Source: an uncultured Clostridia bacterium
GTDB lineage: Bacteria; Bacillota; Clostridia; Oscillospirales; Acutalibacteraceae
Assembly (NCBI GenBank): GCA_945971755.1
Contig: CAMFPJ010000064.1
Location: 1-8,044 of the forward strand
DNA: 8,044 nucleotides
Reading direction: 5' to 3'
The notes beneath the pieces are model-generated. The model was not told the DNA's origin and searched no databases. It saw only the letters and a list, made by a program, of their open reading frames with translations. Positions 1 through 6,650 of the stretch are shown in pieces. The position numbers and the translations under genes were made by a program. Position 1 is the first letter of the stretch. Every line of letters starts with the position of its first letter.

Positions 1-167
1 TGCTTAATTTCATTACTGTAACTGACAATACCGCAATTAAAAACCGAAGAAGAACCGCTGACATCGGTAATTCTTTTAGCAATAAAACCGCCTGTGCAAG
101 ACTCAGCAGTTGCAGCTATAAGATTTTTTTCTTTCAAAACGGAAACAAGTTTTTCTTCAAGTAACAT
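1..167 (-). CDS. pncC: CinA C-terminal-type nicotinamide-nucleotide amidohydrolase (PncC), 5' part only
   Basis: The first 55 codons are visible, and the gene continues past the left edge. The reading frame begins at ATG 165-167, behind an AGGAG ribosome binding site with 6 nt spacing. The translation carries the family hallmark AESCTGG at residues 21-27, then IAKRITDVSGSSS (29-41) and GIVSYSNEIK (46-55), the typical start of a CinA-C/PncC domain. Family members hydrolyse NMN to nicotinate mononucleotide and ammonia in pyridine nucleotide salvage. Because a well-placed start lies only 20 residues before the motif, this is the short stand-alone form and not the two-domain CinA with its N-terminal MoaB-like domain. 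The gene follows thiI by 8 nt, and its ribosome binding site overlaps the thiI stop codon, so translation is probably coupled. Family assignment is firm; in vivo function is inferred. Confidence 0.87.
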   Translation of the reverse strand, partial: MLLEEKLVSVLKEKNLIAATAESCTGGFIAKRITDVSGSSSVFNCGIVSYSNEIK

Positions 168-169
168 TT

Positions 170-178
170 TTGCTCCTA
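170..178 (-). promoter_or_regulatory. Ribosome binding site of pncC overlapping the thiI stop
   Basis: On the minus strand the sequence reads TTTTAGGAGCAAAAATG. The TAG is the thiI stop (176-178), and its AG forms the first part of AGGAG. Termination on thiI thus places ribosomes on the pncC start, an arrangement expected for translational coupling. Confidence 0.6.
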
Positions 179-1348
179 AAAACTAATTACTGTGACTTTA
201 GTATTTTCCAATGCACGGGCAACAAGGCAATCGACATCAAGCGCCTTTTCCGCCTCTTCCAGCATTTGAATTGTGGGCTTTGTTTTAGGATGCTTAGGAG
301 TAAATACCGTGCAGCAATCTTCAAAAGGCTCAATGGAAATATCAAAAGCTCCGATTTTTCTTGATATGGTAATAATCTCGTCTTTGTCGTTACCTATAAG
401 CGGACGGAAAACGGGCATTGTTGCCACCGCATCGGTACAAGCAATTGCAGGAAGAGTCTGACTTGCAACCTGGCCTAAACTCTCACCCGTTATAAGAGCT
501 TTACTGTCTTCTTTTTCTGCAATAGCCGATGCAATTCGCATCATAAATCTACGCATAATAAGGGTGAACATATCCTCAGGGCAATTATCACGAATAGCCT
601 CTTGAATTTCGGTAAAGCCCACTGTAAAAAGAGTAATACTTCCGCTGTATGCCGCAACTTTCTTTAAGAGTCTGTGAACTTTATCCTCAGATTGCGGTGA
701 AGTATATGGCGGCGAAGCAAAGTGAACCGCATTAAGGAAAAGCCCTCTTTTTGCCATCATATAAGCCGCAACGGGACTGTCAATTCCTCCGGAAATGAGA
801 ACAGTTGATTTACCTGCCGTTCCCGTAGGAAGACCGCCTGCGCCCTTTAACTGATTACCGCGAATAAATGCATTCTTTTCACGAATTTCAACAGTTACCA
901 CAATTTCGGGATTTCTGACGTCAACTTTTATATGTGGGAATTTTGAAAGAATTGCGCCGCCAACCTCTGCCGAAATTTCAGGTGAAGTAAGCGGAAATTT
1001 TTTATCGGAGCGTTTTGCCTCTACCTTAAAAGTTTTTGCAAAACGAAGCTGGTCTGCAAGATACACCGGAGTTTCTCTCATTATTTCCGCCATATCCTTT
1101 TCAACCTGCAAGGCTCTTGAATACCTTGCAATGCCGAAAACTCTGCCGACTCTTTCGGACACCTCGTCCATATCGACTCCGTCGGTTACGGGAATAACAG
1201 AGACTGTTGACTGTTCTTTTCTGTAATCGAACTCGCCCAAAGACTTTATACGTTTACGGATATTTTTTATAAGAATGTCCTCAAAGGTTGCTCTGTTGAG
1301 CCCTTTAAGAGCAAGTTCGCCGTTTTTTATCAGAATTATTTCTTTCAT
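176..1348 (-). CDS. thiI: tRNA 4-thiouridine synthase ThiI (without rhodanese domain)
   Basis: Predicted 390-residue cytoplasmic enzyme that adenylates uridine 8 of tRNA and inserts sulfur to make 4-thiouridine; in some bacteria it also supplies sulfur for the thiazole of thiamine. An N-terminal ferredoxin-like/THUMP region spans about residues 1-165. It is followed by a PP-loop ATP pyrophosphatase domain with the loop LISGGIDSPVA (184-194), then ITGESLGQVASQT (286-298) and EDCCTVFTPKHPKTKP (343-358). Cys345/Cys346 lie where the E. coli catalytic Cys344 should align (inference). The protein ends right after this domain, so it lacks the C-terminal rhodanese domain of E. coli ThiI (482 aa) and matches the short Bacillus form. 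In Bacillus the short form takes sulfur from the neighbouring cysteine desulfurase NifZ, and the same pair is present here. ATG start at 1346-1348 has TAAGGAG at 1354-1360 and lies 1 nt after the desulfurase stop. Confidence 0.95.
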   Translation of the reverse strand: MKEIILIKNGELALKGLNRATFEDILIKNIRKRIKSLGEFDYRKEQSTVSVIPVTDGVDMDEVSERVGRVFGIARYSRALQVEKDMAEIMRETPVYLADQLRFAKTFKVEAKRSDKKFPLTSPEISAEVGGAILSKFPHIKVDVRNPEIVVTVEIREKNAFIRGNQLKGAGGLPTGTAGKSTVLISGGIDSPVAAYMMAKRGLFLNAVHFASPPYTSPQSEDKVHRLLKKVAAYSGSITLFTVGFTEIQEAIRDNCPEDMFTLIMRRFMMRIASAIAEKEDSKALITGESLGQVASQTLPAIACTDAVATMPVFRPLIGNDKDEIITISRKIGAFDISIEPFEDCCTVFTPKHPKTKPTIQMLEEAEKALDVDCLVARALENTKVTVISF

Positions 1349-1349
1349 T

Positions 1350-2477
1350 TTATCTCCTTATGCGGTTTGCAGTTTTTACTATTCCGTCAAACAGCATATC
1401 AATTTCTTCTTTTTCTGTATATTTTGAAAGGCTGACACGAATTGCAGTGTCAATTCTTGCAGGTTCAATTTTCATTGATGACAAAATATTACTTCTATGT
1501 CCTTTAGAACAGGCAGAACCTGCCGAAACATAAACTCCCTCGGCCGACAGTGAGTTTAGCATTACCTGTGAAGGAACCCCCTCAATCGAAATGTTCAAAA
1601 TGTATGGTAAAGCATCGCTTGGGGAATTTACAAAAACATAATCAAGAGACGAAATTTTATCTAAAAAGAAGTCACGAACAGATTTAACCTTTTTGAGATT
1701 TTCGTTAATGTCTCCAATGTCTTTTACCGCTTCGCCGAATGCACAAAGCGAAGGCATTGCTTCAGTTCCGGAAACAAGTCCGCTCTCCTGACCTCCGCCC
1801 ACAATAGCAGGACGAATACGGACGTTTTTATTGACATAAAGTGCGCCCGAACCTTTAAGACCGTGAATTTTATGTGCACTCATACTCATAAGGTCAATTC
1901 CCGCTTTTGAGGGGTTTATTTTAATTTTTCCGAAAGCCTGAACTGCGTCGCAATGATAAAGCGCATTTGATTTTTTTGCTTTGATTACCTGCTTTACTTT
2001 TTCAAACTCCTGAATTGAGCCGACCTCATTATTTACCGCCATCAAACTTACAAGAATTGTATTTTCGTCAACGGCGGAATAAAGCTCGTCAAGACTGATT
2101 TTACCGTTTCTGTCAGGCTCAAGGAAAACAGGCGTAAAACCCTGTTCACCCAAAAGTTCAAAATTTTTAATAACGCTGGGGTGTTCAATACGTGAAGTGA
2201 TAATCTTTTTACCCTCTCTTTTTTTTGCGGAGGCTGCACCGATAATTGCGGTCATATTAGAAGCCGTTCCGCCGGAAGTAAAATAGATTTCATTCTCACT
2301 CACTCCGAGAAAATCTGCAACTGCACGGCGGGACGCATCAAGTTCCTTTTTTGCTTCATAACCGATTGCATGCAGTGACGAGGGATTACCGTAGCAATCA
2401 GATGCCAAATAAAAAGCTTTACGGACTGCTTTTTCGCACGGTTTTGTTGTTGCGCTGTTGTCAAGATATGCGTTCAA
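1350..2477 (-). CDS. nifZ: Cysteine desulfurase, NifS/IscS class (NifZ-type, dedicated to ThiI)
   Basis: PLP enzyme that converts L-cysteine to alanine and passes the sulfur as a persulfide, here most likely to ThiI next door. Residues are counted from the upstream TTG at 2483. Landmarks are DNSATTKP (8-15), TSGGT (69-73), the cofactor-stacking His101 in IEHPS, Asp179 and Gln182 in HCDAVQ, PLP lysine Lys205 in SAHKIHG, SGT (238-240), and catalytic Cys325 in SAGSACSKGH. Length is normal for the class. The start needs choosing: TTG at 2483 lies 1 nt from the only ribosome binding site (GGGGG, 2485-2489), whereas TTG at 2477 lies 7 nt from it and gives MNAYLDNSATT; I therefore prefer 2477. No in-frame ATG exists nearby. 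Its last two codons (AGG AGA) serve as the ribosome binding site of thiI. Odd points are Val237 in place of the Arg usual before SGT and Ala74 where Glu is usual after GGT. IscS cannot be excluded as the functional role. Confidence 0.92.
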   Translation of the reverse strand: MNAYLDNSATTKPCEKAVRKAFYLASDCYGNPSSLHAIGYEAKKELDASRRAVADFLGVSENEIYFTSGGTASNMTAIIGAASAKKREGKKIITSRIEHPSVIKNFELLGEQGFTPVFLEPDRNGKISLDELYSAVDENTILVSLMAVNNEVGSIQEFEKVKQVIKAKKSNALYHCDAVQAFGKIKINPSKAGIDLMSMSAHKIHGLKGSGALYVNKNVRIRPAIVGGGQESGLVSGTEAMPSLCAFGEAVKDIGDINENLKKVKSVRDFFLDKISSLDYVFVNSPSDALPYILNISIEGVPSQVMLNSLSAEGVYVSAGSACSKGHRSNILSSMKIEPARIDTAIRVSLSKYTEKEEIDMLFDGIVKTANRIRR

Positions 2478-2483
2478 GTACAA

Positions 2484-2490
2484 TCCCCCA
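2484..2490 (-). promoter_or_regulatory. Ribosome binding site that decides the desulfurase start
   Basis: The minus strand reads TGGGGGATTGTACTTG. The G run can pair with the anti-Shine-Dalgarno through one G-U pair. It is 1 nt from the first TTG (2483) and 7 nt from the second (2477), favouring the second. Confidence 0.5.
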
Positions 2491-2513
2491 AAATACAGAT
2501 TTAATTAACATAA

Positions 2514-2542
2514 ATTATACTACATAATAGTACATTTTGCAA
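2514..2542 (-). promoter_or_regulatory. Sigma-A-like promoter of the desulfurase-thiI-pncC operon
   Basis: Read on the minus strand: -35 TTGCAA (2537-2542, 4/6 to TTGACA), a 17-nt spacer, and -10 TATAAT (2514-2519, 6/6). Transcription would begin near 2507, leaving a leader of about 30 nt before the TTG start. That leader is too short for a riboswitch or T-box, so any control should act on the DNA. Confidence 0.72.
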
Positions 2543-2617
2543 TTAAAAAACAGATAAAATAAGCGGATATTTTTGAATTTTCTGTTAACAATAGTATTGC
2601 TACAAGAAATTTCCCCC

Positions 2618-2623
2618 AAGGAG
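2618..2623 (+). promoter_or_regulatory. Ribosome binding site of ypeB
   Basis: AAGGAG lies 8 nt before ATG 2632, confirming the start. I found no convincing sigma-A or sporulation-sigma promoter between it and the divergent promoter. Confidence 0.75.
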
Positions 2624-2631
2624 AGAAAAAT

Positions 2632-3972
2632 ATGGAAGAAAAAAGCATTTCATTTCGCGGAAAAGTAAGGCTCATCAGTTATATTTCATTTGCTCTTATT
2701 GCGCTTACTGTATTTTCGATTGTGCAATCTGTGAAAGTAAAAAAATATGAAAGAGAGATACTTTCAACTCGGCAAAGAGCACTTATTTCTCTCGACGAAT
2801 ATTTAAGCGATATCGGTGTTTCTCTTGAAAAGGCGGTTTATGTTAACAGTCCTGAAATGTTCTCATCTCTTTCTACAAAACTTTGGCGTGACAGTGCGGA
2901 GGCAAAGAACAGTTTAAGCGAGCTTCCGTCAAGCAATTCGTCAATCGCTAACACTTATAAGTTTTTGTCGCAGGTGGGCGAATATGTAATGTCTCTTCAA
3001 AGAAAAAGTATGAACGGTCAATCGCTTACCGAAAGCGAAAGAGAACAGCTCTTAGCGTTAAGCGAATATGCAGACAAACTCTCAGAAAAAATAAACAATA
3101 TGTGTTACGGAATGCAAAACGGGACCTTTTCATTTGAGAAGCAAAATAGTATGTTCCTGAAAACAGACGATATCTCGTACAACGTGATTGACGAAATGGA
3201 CGATGTTGAACAAACTCTTTCTGATTTTCCGTCACTTGTTTTTGACGGTCCTTTTTCAAGCCATATTGAGAGTATGAACCCGAAAATGCTTGAAGGCAAA
3301 GAGGAAATCACAAAAAATGACGCATTGAAAATTGCAAACAAAATTTGTCCAAACGAAGAATTAAACTATACGTTTGATGAAATCGGCAAAATCCCCTGTT
3401 ATGTTTTCAAAGGTGAAAACTGTACTGTTGCGGTTACAAAGAAAGGCGGATACCCGCTTTATATGTTAAATTCGTCTTTTGCGGGTGAAATAAACGTAAA
3501 ATACGAAGACGCCGTGAAAATTGCGAAGAAATATCTTAATGAAATCGGTTATACAAATATGCGGGAAAGCTACTATTTTACCGAAGATGGAATTTGCACA
3601 GTCAATTTTGCTTATTCACAAAACGGCATTATTTGCTATTCAGACTTAATTAAAGTAAGCGTAAACCTACAAAGCGGCGAAGTTTCTTCATTTGACGCCA
3701 CGGGATATATCTCCTGCCACACGGCGCGTACTGTTCCTAACGCCGCTTTCTCGGCAGATGAAGGAAAAGAAAAGCTTTACAACGGACTTCAAATCGGGTC
3801 TGTTTCCACCTGCTTTGCACCGACACAATGGGGCACGGAAAATCTTTGCTACGAATACGTTTGCAAGACACAGAACGGTCAGCATTTACTTGTTTACCTT
3901 AACGCAATTACCGGTGAAGAAGAAAATGTCCTGATTTTGCTGTACAGTGACGGCGGAGTTCTTACAAAATAG
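2632..3972 (+). CDS. ypeB: Spore germination protein YpeB (PepSY domains)
   Basis: Predicted 446-residue membrane-anchored protein, close to the roughly 450 aa of Bacillus YpeB. A single N-terminal membrane segment (about 13-33) follows a short basic tail, so the rest faces out of the cytoplasm. An alpha-helical region (about 35-200) includes the family pattern around LWRDSAEAKNSLSELP (84-99), LSQVGEY (112-118) and LSEYADKL (143-150). Three PepSY-like repeats follow, at about 225-280, 286-357 and 371-432. VTKKGGYPLYML (268-279) and the closing CYEY...YLNAITGEEE (406-431) match YpeB closely. In Bacillus, YpeB is made in the forespore and is needed for stability and localisation of the cortex-lytic enzyme SleB; its PepSY domains are inhibitory until proteolysis at germination. 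Usually sleB precedes ypeB, but here the upstream gene is the divergent desulfurase, so SleB or another lytic partner must be elsewhere if present. Ten Cys residues lie in the exported part. The next gene is a small lipoprotein 58 nt downstream. Confidence 0.9.
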   Translation: MEEKSISFRGKVRLISYISFALIALTVFSIVQSVKVKKYEREILSTRQRALISLDEYLSDIGVSLEKAVYVNSPEMFSSLSTKLWRDSAEAKNSLSELPSSNSSIANTYKFLSQVGEYVMSLQRKSMNGQSLTESEREQLLALSEYADKLSEKINNMCYGMQNGTFSFEKQNSMFLKTDDISYNVIDEMDDVEQTLSDFPSLVFDGPFSSHIESMNPKMLEGKEEITKNDALKIANKICPNEELNYTFDEIGKIPCYVFKGENCTVAVTKKGGYPLYMLNSSFAGEINVKYEDAVKIAKKYLNEIGYTNMRESYYFTEDGICTVNFAYSQNGIICYSDLIKVSVNLQSGEVSSFDATGYISCHTARTVPNAAFSADEGKEKLYNGLQIGSVSTCFAPTQWGTENLCYEYVCKTQNGQHLLVYLNAITGEEENVLILLYSDGGVLTK

Positions 3973-4014
3973 TATAATTTTTAGCAAAAATGAGAATAAT
4001 ACTACAAAAGGCAT

Positions 4015-4023
4015 AAGGGAGGG
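4015..4023 (+). promoter_or_regulatory. Ribosome binding site of the lipoprotein gene
   Basis: AAGGGAGGG lies 7 nt before ATG 4031. Its strength supports this short, low-complexity frame as a real gene. Confidence 0.65.
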
Positions 4024-4030
4024 TTGAAAA

Positions 4031-4294
4031 ATGAAAAAAGCAATAATCGTTATGTTGCTTGGCACACTTCTTATTTGCACATTCTTTGCAGGTTGCGGCA
4101 AAGCTGAAGACGGCATGGTTTCAGACACGAACACAAGTACAACAAGAAATACAAGCACAACAAATAACACTACTGACAACATGATGACAGATGCAAGCGA
4201 AGGAATTTCCTCGGTTATCAGTGAAGTTTCAAGTGACATAAGTGATGCTGTTTCAGACGTTACAAGCAACGTAACCGATACAACAAAAAGATAA
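4031..4294 (+). CDS. Small low-complexity lipoprotein, function unknown
   Basis: Predicted 87-residue protein that I do not recognise. It begins with a lipoprotein signal peptide: MKK, a hydrophobic core (about 4-19) and a lipobox FAGC with the lipidated Cys22, after a non-consensus Phe at -3. The mature part is only 66 residues. It opens with a Thr/Ser/Asn-rich stretch (about 31-48, e.g. NTSTTRNTSTTNN) likely to be disordered. It then has a region (59-81) in which I59, I63, V66, I70, V74, V77 and V81 recur at 3-4 spacing with Ser/Asp/Glu between, which suggests an amphipathic or coiled-coil helix. There is no catalytic motif. It lies 58 nt after ypeB in the same direction and before a terminator, so co-transcription and a spore or germination role are plausible but inferred. 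It does not resemble YhcN/YlaJ or GerD as I know them. Confidence 0.8.
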   Translation: MKKAIIVMLLGTLLICTFFAGCGKAEDGMVSDTNTSTTRNTSTTNNTTDNMMTDASEGISSVISEVSSDISDAVSDVTSNVTDTTKR

Positions 4295-4308
4295 GTAAAG
4301 CCAAAAGG

Positions 4309-4339
4309 AAAAGAGAGTTCATTTTGAACTCTCTTTTTT
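4309..4339. terminator. Rho-independent terminator, probably bidirectional
   Basis: A 12-bp perfect stem (4309-4320 with 4326-4337) closes a 5-nt loop ATTTT. On the plus strand the T run spans 4334-4339 and ends the ypeB-lipoprotein unit 15 nt after its stop. On the minus strand the hairpin comes about 7 nt after the clp stop and is followed by TTTTCCTTTT, so it can also end the convergent operon. Confidence 0.87.
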
Positions 4340-4346
4340 GTTGTAC

Positions 4347-6650
4347 TTATTTGATTTCAGCAGTTATTTCACCGTTTTTCTCTGTAACAGTAATTTGAGA
4401 AATCGGTTTACCCACATTGTCAATCATTATACCGGATACTTTATCTTCAATGTTACGGCGAATAACATTACGCAAATCTCTTGCACCTCTTGAATTGCCG
4501 TCCATTTTATTAACAAGGGCTTCGGGAATTTCGTCTCCGTAAATAAATTTAATTCCTTTATCTGCGAGAACAGTTGTAATTTCAGAAAGCATAAGTCTTG
4601 CAATATCCTTGTAATTCTCATGAGAAAGCGGATTGAAAACAACAATTTCATCTACTCTGCCGATAAATTCAGGGCGTAAGAATTCTTTGAGTGCTTTCAT
4701 AACCTTTTCTCTTGAAATATCGCCTTCTGTTTTGCCGAAACCAAGTGATGTTTCCGAAGAATGGCTACCCGCATTTGAAGTCATAATAATTACGGTATTT
4801 GCAAAGCTAACTGTTCTGCCGTGAGCATCATTGGTTTTACCCTCGTCAAGAATTTGCAAAAGGATATTCATAACATCGGGGTGAGCCTTTTCAATTTCGT
4901 CAAACAGAATAATTGAATATGGCTTTCTGCGCACCTTTTCGGTAAGCTGACCTGCTTCGTCATAACCTACATATCCGGGAGGCGAACCGATAAGCCTTGA
5001 AACGCTGTGTTTCTCCATAAATTCGGACATATCAAGTCGAATGAGAGTTTCAGGCGTGTCAAAAAGCTCCTCGGAAAGTTTTTTAACAAGTTCGGTTTTT
5101 CCCACACCTGTCGGGCCTACAAAAATGAATGATGCGGGGCGTTTTTGAAGTGTAAGCTGAATTCTGCTGCGCTTAATTGCATTTGAAACGAGTTTTACTG
5201 CCTCATCCTGACCGATGATTTTCTCAAGGAGTCTGCTTTCTAAATCTTTCAGGCGGTTAATATCGCCCTCAACGACTTTTGATACGGGAATCCCCGTCCA
5301 AAGATTGATTACTTTGGCAAGGTCTTCTTCCAAAACGGCGTTATCCTTTGCCTTTTCTTTGAGTTCGGGAATTGTTTTTCCAAGAGCTTCAATTTCACTC
5401 TTTGTAACAGACATTTGAGCGTAAATCGGGTCAAGGTCTGAACCGTCGGGAGCATTTGCAAGCTCGTCTTCAAGCTCATTCATACGGGTCTCAAGCTCTT
5501 TTGCATTATTTTCTGCAATTTCAAGCTCGCTGATTGCTTTATTACGGAGATTTGCACACGTGCATGCCTCGTCAAGCAGGTCAATGGCTTTATCAGGCAA
5601 AAATCTGTCGGTAATATATCTTTCGGAAAGTGTTACTGCCTTGTAAACCAAATTGTCGGAAATCTCAACACGGTGGAAAGATTCATAATAATTCTTAATA
5701 CCCAAAAGCATTTTATAAGAATCTTCAATCGACGGCTCCTCAACCTTTACTGTTTGGAAACGGCGCTCAAGTGCTGCGTCTTTTTCTATGTGCTTTCTGT
5801 ATTCATTAAAAGTTGTAGCGCCGATAACCTGAATTTCGCCGCGTGAAAGCGCAGGTTTTAAGATATTGGCAGCATTCATTGAGCCTTCGGCGTCACCTGT
5901 GCCGATTAAATTATGAACCTCGTCAATGAAGAGGATAATATTACCCTCACTCTTAACTTCTTCTACAAGCCCTTTAATTCGGCTTTCAAACTGCCCGCGG
6001 AACTGTGTTCCTGCAACGAGTGCCGTTAAGTCAAGTAAATGAATTTCTTTATTTGCAAGTTTTGCAGGAACCGTGCCCTCTGCAATTCTTTGAGCAAGGC
6101 CCTCCGCAATGGCAGTTTTACCGACACCGGGCTCGCCTATAAGACACGGGTTATTCTTTGTACGTCTGCAAAGAATTTGAATTGTACGGGAAATTTCCTG
6201 CTCTCTTCCGATAATTCGGTCAAGTTTATTTTCCCTTGCTCTTTCGGTAAGGTCGGTACAGTACAAACCTAAAAATTTTCTTTTTTCGTTCTTGGTTCCC
6301 TGCTTTTTCTTTTTGCTTTTCTTGTCATCGGCTTTTCCGTCAGTTACGGTGTCACCGCCCTGATGACCGCCGAACATACCCTGCATAAACGGGAAAGTAC
6401 CGGCTCCGCCAAGCTCAAACCCATCTTCATCCATACTTTCCATCATCTGCTCCATTTGAGCAGAAACTTCGTCCATATCTTCCTCGGTAATGCCCATATT
6501 TTCCATAATCTGCTTGACGGGACCGATATTCAGCTCCATCGCGCATTTTATACAGAGTCCTTCATTGGTTGTATTTTCACCCTCAACCTTTGAAATAAAG
6601 AATACAGCAGGATTTTTGTGACATCTGCTGCAAAGCATACCTTTGTTCAT
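4347..6650 (-). CDS. clpE: ClpE-like ATP-dependent Clp protease unfoldase with N-terminal zinc finger
   Basis: A 767-residue HSP100/AAA+ protein predicted to unfold proteins for ClpP. Residues 1-40 form a zinc finger (C7xxC10, C33xxC36) resembling McsA and ClpE N-termini. A linker follows with a Met/Glu-rich part (60-78), a Gly/Phe/Met-rich part (80-99) and a Lys-rich part (109-124). AAA-1 has Walker A GEPGVGKT (172-179), Walker B ILFIDE (239-244) and ERRF (295-298). A short coiled-coil middle region (370-440) precedes WTGIPV (451-456). AAA-2 has Walker A GPTGVGKT (512-519), Walker B ILFDE (581-585), and sensor-2 GAR (722-724). LGF at 636-638 fits the ClpP-docking motif, so it should be a protease partner and not a ClpB-type disaggregase. 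There are no double Clp-N repeats, favouring ClpE over ClpC; it is longer than B. subtilis ClpE (about 699 aa), partly because of the linker. Start ATG 6648-6650 overlaps the pgsA stop (TAATG). No CtsR-type heptad repeat is visible at the junction. Confidence 0.9.
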   Translation of the reverse strand: MNKGMLCSRCHKNPAVFFISKVEGENTTNEGLCIKCAMELNIGPVKQIMENMGITEEDMDEVSAQMEQMMESMDEDGFELGGAGTFPFMQGMFGGHQGGDTVTDGKADDKKSKKKKQGTKNEKRKFLGLYCTDLTERARENKLDRIIGREQEISRTIQILCRRTKNNPCLIGEPGVGKTAIAEGLAQRIAEGTVPAKLANKEIHLLDLTALVAGTQFRGQFESRIKGLVEEVKSEGNIILFIDEVHNLIGTGDAEGSMNAANILKPALSRGEIQVIGATTFNEYRKHIEKDAALERRFQTVKVEEPSIEDSYKMLLGIKNYYESFHRVEISDNLVYKAVTLSERYITDRFLPDKAIDLLDEACTCANLRNKAISELEIAENNAKELETRMNELEDELANAPDGSDLDPIYAQMSVTKSEIEALGKTIPELKEKAKDNAVLEEDLAKVINLWTGIPVSKVVEGDINRLKDLESRLLEKIIGQDEAVKLVSNAIKRSRIQLTLQKRPASFIFVGPTGVGKTELVKKLSEELFDTPETLIRLDMSEFMEKHSVSRLIGSPPGYVGYDEAGQLTEKVRRKPYSIILFDEIEKAHPDVMNILLQILDEGKTNDAHGRTVSFANTVIIMTSNAGSHSSETSLGFGKTEGDISREKVMKALKEFLRPEFIGRVDEIVVFNPLSHENYKDIARLMLSEITTVLADKGIKFIYGDEIPEALVNKMDGNSRGARDLRNVIRRNIEDKVSGIMIDNVGKPISQITVTEKNGEITAEIK

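Noticed and set aside
2048..2239. Minus-strand 63-codon frame within the desulfurase
   Set aside because: It is an out-of-frame shadow of a well-conserved gene, with no recognisable motif.
2523..2529. CATAATA on the plus strand, like a sigma-G -10, upstream of ypeB
   Set aside because: No matching -35 17-18 nt upstream, it is over 100 nt from the gene, and it lies inside the divergent promoter's AT-rich spacer.
2484..2631. Riboswitch, T-box or thi-box in the 148-nt divergent intergenic region
   Set aside because: The minus-strand leader is only about 30 nt, and the plus-strand side shows no long stem or terminator before ypeB.
3973..4004. TATAAT (3973-3978) and AATACTA (3998-4004, like a sigma-G -10) between ypeB and the lipoprotein gene
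   Set aside because: No -35 element at a fitting distance: nothing like TTGACA lies 16-18 nt before TATAAT, and GTATA at 3972-3976 is 21 nt from AATACTA, not about 18.
3886..4269. Minus-strand open frame of 127 codons opposite the end of ypeB and the lipoprotein gene
   Set aside because: It is antisense to a low-complexity gene, has Val/Leu-rich composition as a by-product, and has no ribosome binding site or family resemblance.
6039..6593. Plus-strand open frames opposite the start of clpE
   Set aside because: They lie wholly antisense to conserved AAA-1 and zinc-finger coding sequence and show no ribosome binding sites.
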